The notes beneath the pieces were generated by a model. The model had not been told where the DNA came from. It saw only the letters and a list, made by a program, of their open reading frames with translations, and made no database searches. 64,000 bases of DNA, taken from Quercus robur. Lineage: Eukaryota; Streptophyta; Magnoliopsida; Fagales; Fagaceae. The stretch is taken from positions 19,592,357 through 19,656,356 of the forward strand of contig NC_065545.1 in NCBI RefSeq assembly GCF_932294415.1, read 5' to 3'. Position numbers and translations under genes: made by a program. Of this stretch, positions 51,924 through 62,681 are shown piece by piece; the first letter of the stretch is position 1, and each line of letters starts with the position of its first letter.

Positions 51924-53140
51924 CTACTGGTAGTATTTTTGTAGATGCTCCGGGTTCCATGGGTGCTGCAGCTTTTGTCCGTCCATCATCTCGAGGTGGT
52001 AGGTGCCCTTCCTTTGCCATGATGTGATTCTGTAGGGTCCTTCCCAGTTGGGGCCGAGCTTTCCTTGTGAAGGATCTCTAGTGGTGCCCATTACCTTCTG
52101 TAGTACAAGATCACCGACCTGAAAGTCTTTATGCCTGACTTTGGAGTTGTAGTGTTTCGCCATGAGATTCTGATAACGCGCCAACCTCTGCTCTACTGCC
52201 GCTCTGACTTCGTCCACTAGGTCGAGCTGAAGGCGCATGACCTCTTCGTTCTTATCCTTGTCGTAGTTCTCCACCCGGTAGCTTGTGAGCCCCACTTCTG
52301 CGGGAATGACAGCTTCACTTCCGTATGTTATTTAAAATGGCGTTTATCCAGTGGGTGTTCTTGCTGTAGTTCGGTATGCCCACAGAACGCTTGGTAATTC
52401 GTTCGGCCAGATACCCTTTGCCCCCTCGAGCCGAGTCTTGATTATCTTGAGTAAGGATCGGTTCGTGACTTCGACTTGCCCGTTAGCCTGTGGGTGTGCA
52501 GGCGACGAGAAGTGGTTCTTGATTCCTAGCTCTGAGCAGAAGTCTCTGAACGCGTTGTTGTTGAATTGCTTACCGTTGTCAGAGACCAGCACTCTGGGTA
52601 TCCCGTACCTACATATGATATTTCTCCAGACAAAACTTCAGATGTTCTTCTTCGTGATAGTGGCTAAGGCTTCTGCTTCTACCCACTTAGTGAAGTAGTC
52701 TATGCCAACTACCAGAAACTTTAGTTACCTGACCGCTGTTGGGAACGGGCCCATGATATCTAATCCCCATTGAGCGAACTGCCAAGGGGCCGTCATCGAG
52801 GCCAGCTCTTCGGACGGTTGCTTGATGAAATTGCTGAACCTCTGACACTTGTCGCAGGACTTGACATAAGCTTGCGTGTCCTTCAGCATTGTAGGCTAGT
52901 AGTATCTTGCTCGGATCAACTTGTGTACTAATGACCGTGCTCCCGAGTGGTTCCCGCAGATACCTTCGTGGATTTCTCTCATTACGTAATTTGCTTCCTC
53001 GTGGCCTAAACACCTTAGGTATGGTCGAGAGAACCCTTTTTTGTATAAGACATCTTTTATCAGCACAAACCGTGATGCCTGGACCTTCAACTTTCTTGCG
53101 GCGTCCTTCTCTTCTGGTAACATGCCAGTTTTCAGATAGG
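51924..53140 (-). pseudogene. Integrase of element C
   Basis: From right to left: zinc-binding region (GICGNHSGARS, SCDKCQRF), the core Asp in VVGIDYFTKWVEAEA, Asp in VLVSDNGKQF, Glu in QANGQVEVTNRS, then LWAYRTTARTPTG, and a C-terminal block (51924-52295) with KVRHKDFQVGDLVLQKVMG, the chromointegrase-type GKLGPNWEGPYRI and a stop at 51924-51926. Stops occur near 52336 and 52646 and a frame change near 52900. Chromodomain absent. Confidence 0.9.
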
Positions 53141-53299
53141 ATATCAATGGTGTAGTCCAATTGTATTCAGAATATACTTCCTGCATATTCGTTCCGTCAT
53201 CAATAAGTGAGGAGATTTGAACGAATGATAATACATGTTCGGGGACTAGCATCAATTCGGCTGAGGCAGCTTTTGCTAGATGGTCAGCACATACGTTTT

Positions 53300-53720
53300 C
53301 TTCCCTTGGGATTTGAATGAATTTGACTTCGAGGTCACCGATTCGGTACTTCACTTTTTCTAGATACCTCTTCATCCTTTCATTCTTACATTCGTAGCTA
53401 CCATTGATTTGACCTGTTATTACCTGTGAGTCGCAATGTACGACTACATTTTCCGCACATGCAGCTTTTGCGAGGTCTAGCCCTGCCACCAAGGCTTCAT
53501 ATTCTGCCTTGTTGCTGATTGTGGGGAAATCTAGTCGGATCATACAACGGATCTTATCTCGCTCCGGGGTTTGGATCATCACGCCGGCTCCTCCGGCTCG
53601 TCTATTTGAAGATTTGTTTGTATAAATATTCCACTGTCTTTTTCTCCTCTGCCCCCTGGCCAGGTTAACCACTACTTGCTTTTTCACAACTGTTTGCAGA
53701 CGGTACTGTATGTCAAACAC
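53300..53720 (-). pseudogene. Second, archaeal-type RNase H of element C
   Basis: Open stretch with WNIYTNKSSNRRAGGAGVMI, NKAEYEALVAGLDLA, VVHCDSQVITGQING and ENVCADHLAKAASAE. The first catalytic Asp (usually VDGSSN) is Asn here, while the Glu and the Asp of HCDSQ remain. It is joined in frame to the integrase linker. Confidence 0.9.
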
Positions 53721-55269
53721 TAAACTCTACTGCCCACAAAGCCATTCTTCCTGCTGCGTCTGGACTACTCATAGCTTTTCTCAAGGGCTTGTCCGTCAAT
53801 ACAACGATCGTATGTGCTTGGAAGTACGGTTTTAGTTTTCACGCTGTGATTATCAACGCGAAAGCCAACTTCTCCATATGAGGGTACCTCTCTTCTGCCC
53901 CTCGGAGTGCTCGGCTCGTAAAGTAAACTGGTCTCTACAATCCGTCTTCCTCTCTTACCAAAGCTGCACTTACAGCGGCGTGTGAAACGACTAAATACAG
54001 GTAAAGCTCTTCCCTTGGCTTGGATGGGCTGAGCAATGGTGGAGAGGAAAGATATGCCTTTAAGTTGTCAAATGCCGCCTGGCATTCGTCCATCCACTCA
54101 AATGATTTTCTTAGAGTGCGGAAGAAGGGTAGGCATCTATCCATCGCTCTCGAGATGAACCTGTTCAGGGCCGTGATTTTTTCATTCAAACTCTGGACCT
54201 CTTTAACCGTCCTTGGTGGTTCCAACTCCATTATGGCCCGTATCTTCTCCGGGTTGACCTCTATACCTCTTTGGGACACCATGAAGCCCAAGAATTTCCC
54301 CTGCCATCACTCTGATCACGTACTTGTTTGGATTTAGCTTTATGTTGAACGATCGGAGTGTGTCAAAGGTCTCTCTGAGGCCGTTTAGGTGATCATCTTC
54401 ACGCAGACTTTTTACTAACATGTCATCAACATAAACCTGTACGTTCCTGCCAATCTGGTGTGCAAACATTTTGTTCATTAACCTCTGGTATGTTGCCCCA
54501 GCATTTTTGAATCTGAATGGCATCACCTTGTAGCAGAATAGTCCCTGGCTCGTAACAAAGGAGGTCTTCTCTTGATCAGATTCTTCCATCTTGATCTGGT
54601 TGTAACCCAAGAAAGCGTCCATGAAACTTAAGAGCTGGTGTCTTGCAGTTGAATCAACCAAGGTATCTATCCGTGGGAGCGAGTAGCTGTCTTTAGGGCA
54701 AGCTTTGTTGAGGTCCTTGAAATCTACGCGTATCCTCCAGTTTTTGTTGGCCTTTTTAACCATGATGACGTTTGCCAACCAGTCGGGGGGTAGTATACTT
54801 CTCGGATGAAATTTGCTTCTAGTAATTTTCGAACTTCCTCCGCTATGACCTTGTCCTGCTCTTGGACGAACACTCGTTTCTTTTGCCGGATTGGAGGGAA
54901 TGAGGGCGATACATTTAACTTGTGAGATATGACTGAGGGGTCAATTCTTGACATGTCTTCGTGACTCCAGGCGAACACGTCTTGGTTATCTCTAAGGAAA
55001 GCTGTGAGTGCTTGGCGTACCGGCTGATTAGCTAGTGTGCCAATTCTAGTCGTCCGTTCCGGCCGTGAGTCATCAAGGTTCACCTCTTCCAGTTCCTCAA
55101 CTGGCTCTGCTAGTGCTCGTTGTTCTCCGATACACATCGTTTGCTGTTGATCCTCTATCTCTAACATGGCAATATAGCATTCCCGTGCTGCCACTTGATT
55201 TCCCCGCAGTTCTCCTACCCCGTAATCCGTTGGGAATTTAATCATCAAGTGGTATGTTGAAGTTACCAC
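53721..55269 (-). pseudogene. Reverse transcriptase and first RNase H of element C
   Basis: Blocks in three frames: an N-terminal part with FAWSHEDMSRIDPSVISHKL (54724-55269); the RT core with RVDFKDLNKACPKD, FMDAFLGYNQI, YKVMPFRFKNAGATYQRLM and intact catalytic loop VYVDDMLVKS (54203-54778); and RGIEVNPEKIRAI with RNase H remains (53935-54291). One frame change falls at a run of six G on the plus strand (54785-54790), the others near 54300 and 53930. Confidence 0.9.
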
Positions 55270-55272
55270 CTT

Positions 55273-57138
55273 CTAGGAGTTGAGATTGGGTAGTCCAAGA
55301 ATGGCATTGTAGGCAGACGAGTAGTCGACTACGAGAAACGTTACCTCTCTAGTGATCTGCTGAGGATAGTCAATTGCCGTCACAGATAGTGTGATTGCGC
55401 CCAAGGGGAACACCTTCGTTCCTCTAAATCCCACGAGTAGGGCATTCATTGAGGTTAATTGTTCCCTGTCAATCCTCATTTGCTGGAATACCGGGTAGTA
55501 TAGGATGTTCGCTGAGCTGCTGTTATCGACAAGGACCCGATGCATGTTATAATCTCCTATTTGTAAGCCGACCACAAGTACGTCGTCATGCGGATGGTGA
55601 AGTCTCCAAGCATCATCTTCTGAAAATCCGACGACAGGGTTATCTATTCATGGCATTTTAGGTACGGATCCTGTAAGTTGGACGCTATGGACCATTCTGA
55701 GGTAGGTTTTGTGGGCTTTTTTGGAAGATCTGGTAGCGGTTGTGCCCCCTACGATCATTCTTATGTCCTCTATAGGTGGTCTAGGGTGCTCGTTCTCCGG
55801 TCGTGGGGCCTGCTCCTGGGGCAGATCGGTTCTTTCCTTGTTGACGAACCTCTGCAGCTTCCCATGTCTAATAAGGGCCTCAATCTGCTGTTTCAGATCG
55901 TAGCAGTTGGCCGTGTCGTGCTCATGGTCATGGTGGAAGTGGCAATACTTGTCCCTTGGCCTCTTGTTGGGATCTCCCTTTAGCTTACTAGGGAACGTCA
56001 GTGCTCCTTCATCTTTGATCTGCATTAAGACTTGATCTATCGGGGCGGTTAGTGGGGTGAAGCTTGTGAACTTCCCATTGGGGGGTCTAGAGCGCCTTTC
56101 ATCGCGTTGATCTCCAGTTCTAGCCATCTTTCACCCCCTATCCTGTCATGTGTCCTCCTGCCTTTCCCTCTTTCTGGGCTTCTCCTCACGGGCCAGCAAT
56201 GCATCTTCCGCGTTCATGTACTTGGTGGCTCTGTAGAGCACGTCTGACATGGTTTTTGGGTCGTTCTTGTATAAAGAAAACAAAAACTTACCCTTCAGTA
56301 ACCCATTAGTGAATGCTGCTACGAGTATCATATCATCCGCTTCGTCAATTGAAAGGGCCTCTTTGTTGAAACAAGTAATGTAGGACCGCAGCGTCTCGTC
56401 TTCTTGTTGCTTGATGCTCATTAAGCACGCAGTAGACCTCTTGTACCTATGTCCCCTAATAAAGTGTGAAGTGAACTGGGCGCTTAACTCCTTGAAAGTA
56501 TTGATGGAGTTTAGCGTTAATCTACTGAACCAAATTCTTGCAAGTCCCTTCAGCGTTGTAGGAAAGGCCCTACACATGATCTCGTCCGGTACTCCTTGAA
56601 GGTGCATCAGGGTCTTGAAAGTCTCTAGGTGATCGAGGGGGTCCTTGACCCCATCGTAGCTTTCAATTTAGAGCATGCGAAATTTCTATGGCAGGGGGAA
56701 GGAGTTGACAGAGACGGTGAACGATGAATCGGTTTTGTTTACTAGTTCATCAAGATCATTGGACACTCGTCCTTTGAGGGCATTCATCATGACCTCCATT
56801 TGTTCCTTCATCGCCTGCATCTTTCCGACAATAGGTGGTGGGGCCGAATCCATGAGAGATGAAAGGCTCAGGTTCTGCCGCTTCGGTTTGCTTGGGGCAT
56901 TACTGCCCTCTGGCCTCTTTTGGTCCCTTTGTTCAGCACTAGTACCTTCTTGGTTTTCCTCTTGAACATCGTGTCCTGCGTTCTTTTGACGTAGCTGTTC
57001 CTCCAGATCGTGGTTTTGTTTTGTGAGATGCTCTACTGCTGCCTTGAGAGTTTGGACCTGCCTCTCCAACGCAGTGGATCGGGGTGGCTCATCTCCTTGA
57101 ACGTTGTTGGTGGTAGCCATCGAGCGAGTGAGTACCAT
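55273..57138 (-). pseudogene. gag and protease of element C
   Basis: One frame from ATG 57138 with a few stops. Its order is an N-terminal coiled coil (LERQVQTLKAAVEHLTKQNH), the gag core (TTLKGLARIWFSRLTLNSIN, FIRGHRYKR, LRSYITCFNKEAL), a zinc-knuckle-like CHFHHDHEHDTANC, and a protease (55273-55575) with HRVLVDNSSSANILYY, where relatives usually have DNGSS. Stops lie near 56685, 56660, 56145, 56130 and 55648. Confidence 0.88.
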
Positions 57139-57183
57139 GCAACTCTTATGTCTAGGAAGCGATAGTCTGGCTAAACTCGACGT

Positions 57184-57201
57184 TTCCCATAGACGGTGCC
57201 A
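57184..57201 (-). promoter_or_regulatory. Primer-binding site of element C
   Basis: The minus strand reads TGGCACCGTCTATGGGAA two bases after the 5' LTR. It is nearly identical to the site in element B, so both families probably use the same tRNA. Confidence 0.75.
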
Positions 57202-57203
57202 AT

Positions 57204-57731
57204 TGATGATGCCGTAAAAATCACCAGTGAGCTACATGATCCTCGCACGCTTGAAATAGCGACCTGCAAGAAGAAAGAAGTGACCTTACAGAGAGCATCG
57301 ATGTGGTGCCGGCTAAATACCATTTGAAGGTCAAGTTAGAACTATTCTCCACTCTAGAGTGCTAGAGAGGGGTAAATTATGCGTACCTTGATTTGTGAGG
57401 GTATTGGGGCTTTTATAGTAGTAGAAGGTTGGCCTCTCTTACTTGATGTAGAAGTCTTTTCCTTATAGGAATCCTCTTGAATAATCCCAAACGTGATGGA
57501 CAAGACTTTTCCTTGTAGAGAATGTCTTCATTAACATGCGTATCTTCAGGAATTCTTCTTGTGCTAGGATTCCTATTTCCTTTGGGATTCTACGAGGATT
57601 CAGGCATGTGTAGCAAGTATTTCAAGTCAGGGTTTTCGCTATGCCTTGGGCTTACCCACTGTCGGCCTATGGGCTAGGATCCGTCAGGCCCAACATAACG
57701 AAGGTCCGTCATGCAAATTTTTACCCCTTCA
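57204..57731 (-). mobile_element. 5' LTR of element C with TATA box
   Basis: 528 bp. On the minus strand TATAAAAG at 57410-57417 is a good core-promoter candidate for the genomic RNA; the same box is kept in the 3' LTR and the solo LTR. Confidence 0.95.
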
Positions 57732-58095
57732 TATATAAAACTCATTTACCTATTAAAATTCATTTAACTAATTGCTTCTAACCCAAATCTAACCCAACCC
57801 AATCCAATTATTATGGGTAAACCCTAAACCACCCAATTACCCAATTATCAAAATTACCAAAATGCCACTAAAGTGAAAATGACCAAAGTACTCTAAAATC
57901 TTCAAAAATGACCAAAATACCCCCAAATCTAAAAATTTGAAAACAAAACGTTTTCTACAACATTTATAGCTACTATTGTTTTGAATTAAAAAAGAGAACT
58001 CCTAAAATTTTGGTTTTTTCATTCTTTTTCCCCCTAAAATTTAGCAATTTTTTAAAATAACTTTTTGATCAGAATAAAACACCTCTAATACCTAA
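57732..58095. other. Flank of element C, no gene seen
   Basis: Starts with the target duplication, followed by a stretch rich in AACCCAACCC that is roughly the inverse of the GGGTTGGG-rich sequence left of the element. About 110 bp (about 57988-58093) recur in diverged form after the next MITE (about 59078-59190). Confidence 0.55.
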
Positions 58096-59073
58096 GAGCA
58101 ACCACATCAGTCCGTGTATTTTACACATCCATTTTTACACCAAAAACCTACTTTTTCTATTTTATACATCCACTTTTACAAAACACCAACATCAGTTCAT
58201 CTAATTTATCACCTCTTTTATTAAATAATCAATTTTCTCAATTTTTTTTTTATTTCCTCACCTAAACCCTTATTATACGCGCTCTCTCTCTCTCTCTCTC
58301 AACCCATTTTTTCTGAACCTATTTTTTCTGGTACAGCTCTCTCTCTCTATACCCATCTCTCTACCCATAACCCATCTCTATACCCATTTCTGAATCAACT
58401 CTCCCTCTCGGTCTATACTGATCCACTGCTCCCTAGCTCCCTAGCTCCGATCATCTCTATACCAATCTCCCTTTCTGAATCAATTTTCTGAATCATCTCT
58501 ATACTGATCTCCCTAGCTCCGATCCACAGCTCCGATCAAGCAAGACCCATACCCACGAGTTCCGATCGTTCCAGTCAAGCACCGATCGTTCCGATATGCA
58601 CCGATCTCTCTTTGTTGTTTGTCCGTTTGGGTTTGTTTGTGTGTGGGTGTATCTCTTTTTTTTTTTTTTTTTTAGCAAGTGTATCTCTATGTTGATTTGT
58701 TTGTGTGGACGTGTTTAGATTAATTTTTAGTTGATTTTGGGTTAATTTTCAGTTGAGTTTGGTTAATACTCTGTGCTAGATTGCGGTGTTTGGTGGTGGC
58801 GCTGGGTTTGGTGGTTGGGTGGTTATTTTGGCGCGCTGGGTTGTTGTAATGGTTGGGAAAGAGAAGTAGTTTGATAGAGGAGAGAGAAAAAAAATCATTT
58901 ACATGGTGAACAGTAACCGTGTATATATGCACGGTTACTGTTCATTTTGCAAGATATCACGTATATTTAGACATTTTTACAAGAACTGATGTGGAAGGAT
59001 TTTGGGATAAAATGTGTAAATTGGAGCACTTTTTGTATTTTAGATGAATATCCACAAGCTGCTGTGGATGCTC
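58096..59073. mobile_element. MITE-like element of about 980 bp
   Basis: Ends are inverted: left GAGCAACCACATCAG, right reverse complement GAGCATCCACAGCAG. The 3-bp flanks are TAA and TTA, which would suit a PIF/Harbinger-type element but do not match as a direct duplication. Inside are a CT-rich low-complexity part and a strong palindrome at about 58908-58945 with half-site TGAACAGTAACCG. No transposase was seen. Confidence 0.65.
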
Positions 59074-59231
59074 TTAAGAACTCCTAAAATTTAGACTTCT
59101 TTTTCCTCAAGTTCATCTTTTTTCCCTAAAATTTAGCTTTTTTTTAAAAAGAAATTCATTTTTCATCCGAATATAACATCTCCAGCTAAAAAAAAAAACA
59201 CTTGTTAACTAATTTTTGTCCCTTCACATTG

Positions 59232-59265
<34 letters not shown>

Positions 59266-60104
59266 AAAGACAAAGAAAAAAGAAAAAGCCCTTTGTTTTC
59301 CTTTATCATCTGAATAAAACACTTCCAATATTTTAAAGAAATGACTCTAATGAGTAAGCAGAGCATGTGGATGAAGAAAGAAGATTATTAGCAAAGAAAG
59401 GGAGGAAATTCTATAATATTTAGAGCTTGAAACACGGAGAAATTATTTACTCCTATGTGGGGAATTCTCCTCTTATAACTTATAAGGTCCACAGACTTTA
59501 AAATAAAATAAATTATAAAATCCAAAAATACCTTGAAACCTGTACGCCGTTGTCTTAGTCTTCAAGAGCCACACAATGATGAGTTGTAAACCCAAACATC
59601 ATAGTCATAGGTTTCAATCCCCTATTTGGAGATTTCTTCACGCTCAAAATACTAAACTTTCTCACTTGACTATATGTAAGGGCTATTGCATATGGAGTTC
59701 ATTCCACATGTGTCCAAGGAGCCCTTGCCTTAACAAAAGTCCATACCATAACAACCAAAAAAAATGCCATAGTGTGGGTGTCTCACAAGTCACACCACGT
59801 GGATCACACACACATGTAGGCCTCATAAACTGGTGAGAGATTCACACTCCATAAATCCGTAATCCGATTAAGATATTTTTGGACACCACATTAGACATTA
59901 ACCCAATGAGTGGAATTAGATTAGGTCAAAAATCATAATGTAAAAGCAAAAGCTTAAGGAATAAGACACTTGTTGTGGTATCAAAAAACAGAAGAGAAAA
60001 ACACACTTTTTTTTTTTTAGTTTTAATCCTCTCATCTCACGCATCCATTTTGCTCTTTAAAAAAGTCATTCCACCAGTCAACAAAAACAACGCGCATAGT
60101 ATTT
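59074..60104. other. Upstream region of MED33, no gene seen; C21A13 tract at 59235-59268
   Basis: Contains a pure C-run followed by an A-run, AT-rich sequence, and the presumed MED33 promoter. No coding similarity was recognised. Confidence 0.5.
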
Positions 60105-60326
60105 TTGCATAGAGAATCCCTACAAGCGCGCCCTCCACGACTGACTATTTCTCTCTCTCTCTTCTCTCGCTATTTGTTTCTGTCAGTCAAAAACACAAAC
60201 ACATACAGTGATTTATTAATTTCCTCTCCCTTTTTTCTCAATGAATCCATAGACAAAAACCCACAAAGGCAACAACGACGACGACGACGACGAAGAAGAA
60301 GAAGAAGAAGAATCTACAAGTTCTCG
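60105..60326 (+). promoter_or_regulatory. Probable 5' UTR of MED33 with CGA/GAA repeats
   Basis: Pyrimidine-rich leader followed by (GAC)n(GAA)n at about 60272-60311, directly before the start codon. It is open in the coding frame from an upstream ATG at 60105, but the translation there is low complexity and unlike MED33. Confidence 0.6.
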
Positions 60327-62650
60327 ATGTCGATGATGAGTGTACAGGCGAGTGAAGCCACGCGTCAGAGGCAGCGACTATGGGACGGAGTGTTGGAGTT
60401 GACGAAATCGGCACAGGAAAAGAACAGCGACCCGCTGCTTTGGGCGGTGCAGCTAAGCACGAGCCTGAGCTCGGCCGGAGTGGTCCTGCCGTCGGTGGAG
60501 TTGGCTCACTTGTTGGTCTCTCACATCTGCTTCGCTAATCACGTGCCTGTCACGTGGAAGTTCCTCGAGAAAGCTTTGACTGTTAAGATCGCTCCTCCTA
60601 TGCTTGTTCTCTCTCTCCTCTCCACCAGGTCACGTGACTTTCTCACTCCCACTTTTTTTTTTTTTTTGGTTGGGTTTTTTTTATTCTTAACGATTAAGGT
60701 ATTATTGTACTAGGTGTGAAATACATAAATGTCTTGTTTAATTGTTAGAATTATGGTTAAAATGGCTAAAATTAGCTGTTTAGTCGGCATGACTTTTTTA
60801 GGGCATTTGATAACCTTGTTTTTGTTTAGTAAGGTTGTTTGTATTTTTTAGAAATATTTGTGGTAAAAAAGTGCGTAAAAATATGTATATTTTTATTTAA
60901 AAACTGAATTATGTTGTTTAATTCCATGTACCAAACACCCCTTAGGTTGTTGGAATTGGAGCAATGTCACTTTTTTCTCTCATGGGTCAGTTACTGATCA
61001 CTTTTATTTATGCAAAAAAGTCATGGAAAATGTGAGTGTCTATACTTTTTGAATTTATTATGGTATCAAAGCAGTTGATTTTGAGTTGGAACCATATTTC
61101 CATTCTACATCTTGTGTTGGGTCCTGCATGGGCTCTGTGTCAAATATGTATGTATTTGTGTTTGTATGTTTGTATGTTTAGATGTTTGTGTTAAATGTAT
61201 GTATGTGCGTAGAGGATTATGTGTAATTGCCTAATTGGGTGCATGTATGAAGATTATGAAGCTTGAATTGTATGGGCAATTGAAACTAGTTGGGATATTT
61301 GGGGGCAAGTAATTGAAGCTTATGATCTTTTAAAGGTTTTATTTTTTATTTGGTAATGTTGCACGAATTATGCCTTGATAAATTTCGTTTTTTTGTTAGT
61401 AAGTTAGACAGACAGCCAATGGGTTTTGAACCTATGAGTCTACTTTACACTATCCATTCTTATGGGAGGAGGAAATGCCATTTTAGTCCAATTTCACTGG
61501 CTTCAAGTCTTCAACATTTTGGTTTTGTTTCAAAGATTTATTTATTTATTTGAGAAGAGTTGTATATGTATGTTACATTGTTTTCCTTATCATTGCCATT
61601 TTTTTTTTTTGGGTGGAGGGCTTTCCTTGTGAAACAATCTTTGGGATATAGTTATTCTTCAATTGTGCTTTGTTTACGTGGTAGTACCATCTGGTAATTG
61701 ACTGGCATTGAATATCGTTTGTGTAGTGGTGGTAACGGAGTTTGCTTATGTGCTACTCTTTGATTTAGAAATTTTTTGTTTTCCTGGGATATTGCTGTGG
61801 CTTATGTCATAGTATGTCGAAGACTTAAACTGTGTCCTTGTTTTTGCCCCTAAGAACATTGCTGATCACCCATCAGACTATGTGCATCTTTTCACTTTAA
61901 ACCTTGTTTTTATACAGGGTCATTCCAAATCGGCAGCACCAGCCTGGAGCATACAGACTATATATGGAACTCCTCAAGCGACATGCGTTGTCATTTGCAT
62001 CTCAAATCCGTGGTCCAAATTATCATAAGTAAGGTTCAATTTTTTTTTTTCCCCTTATTTTGTTGTGCAGAGATGACTTGATGATCTCTTGCTCAGTTTT
62101 ATAGTCAAAACGTACTGTCACTGGGCCCATTATATGTTGCAATATCCAAAAATAATGTTGGCTTAAAAGTTCAACAAAGAAATTTAATGTTTCATGATGG
62201 AGTGTTAAATTAGAAAGATTTTTGTGACTAATGTTGTTAGAGATTGCTAGTTTTCCAGTAAGGTGACTTGCCTTATGCAGCAGTGGCAGTTTTCTAATGT
62301 CACGTACTACTAATATTTGTTTTTCATGAAAAACACGCTTCTTAAGAGGCCTATTCTTCACAGTTTTAAGCCATACCCTATTAACTCTAATTATATTAAA
62401 TAGTGCTATAAAGCACGCATTAGTATAATGATTTATTATTATTACGGTAATATTTCTCAGTACTTGATAAGTTCTTTGTTGATTGCTTGATGCTAGCTTG
62501 AACTATAATATAGTAAAAATATTTTTAAAACTGAATTTCTACCTTTGGTGATAATTAACAATCATGTCTATCTTCTATTATATCTTAATAAAAAAATTTT
62601 GAGAAGATTTTCATTAAAAAGTACCATTTTTCATATTCCGTTGCAGACTT

Positions 62651-62681
<31 letters not shown>

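Larger units (their letters stand above)
47556..57731 (-). mobile_element. Element C: full-length Tat-type Ty3/Gypsy retrotransposon, minus strand
   Basis: Two 528-bp LTRs (47556-48083 and 57204-57731) with TG...CA ends and target duplication TATAT at 47551-47555 and 57732-57736. By eye the LTRs differ at about 24 of 528 positions (about 4.5%), so the insertion is fairly recent compared with B. Reading right to left: primer site, gag, protease, RT, RNase H, archaeal-type RNase H, integrase, tandem repeats, an antisense ORF (plus strand), polypurine tract, LTR. Frameshifts and stops break pol. The LTR sequence is unlike A and B, so it is a different family. Confidence 0.96.

Noticed and set aside
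60105-60326. Upstream in-frame ATG as the MED33 start
   Set aside because: The extension is encoded by pyrimidine-rich leader and a CGA/GAA repeat and does not resemble MED33 N-termini; 60327 is the better start.
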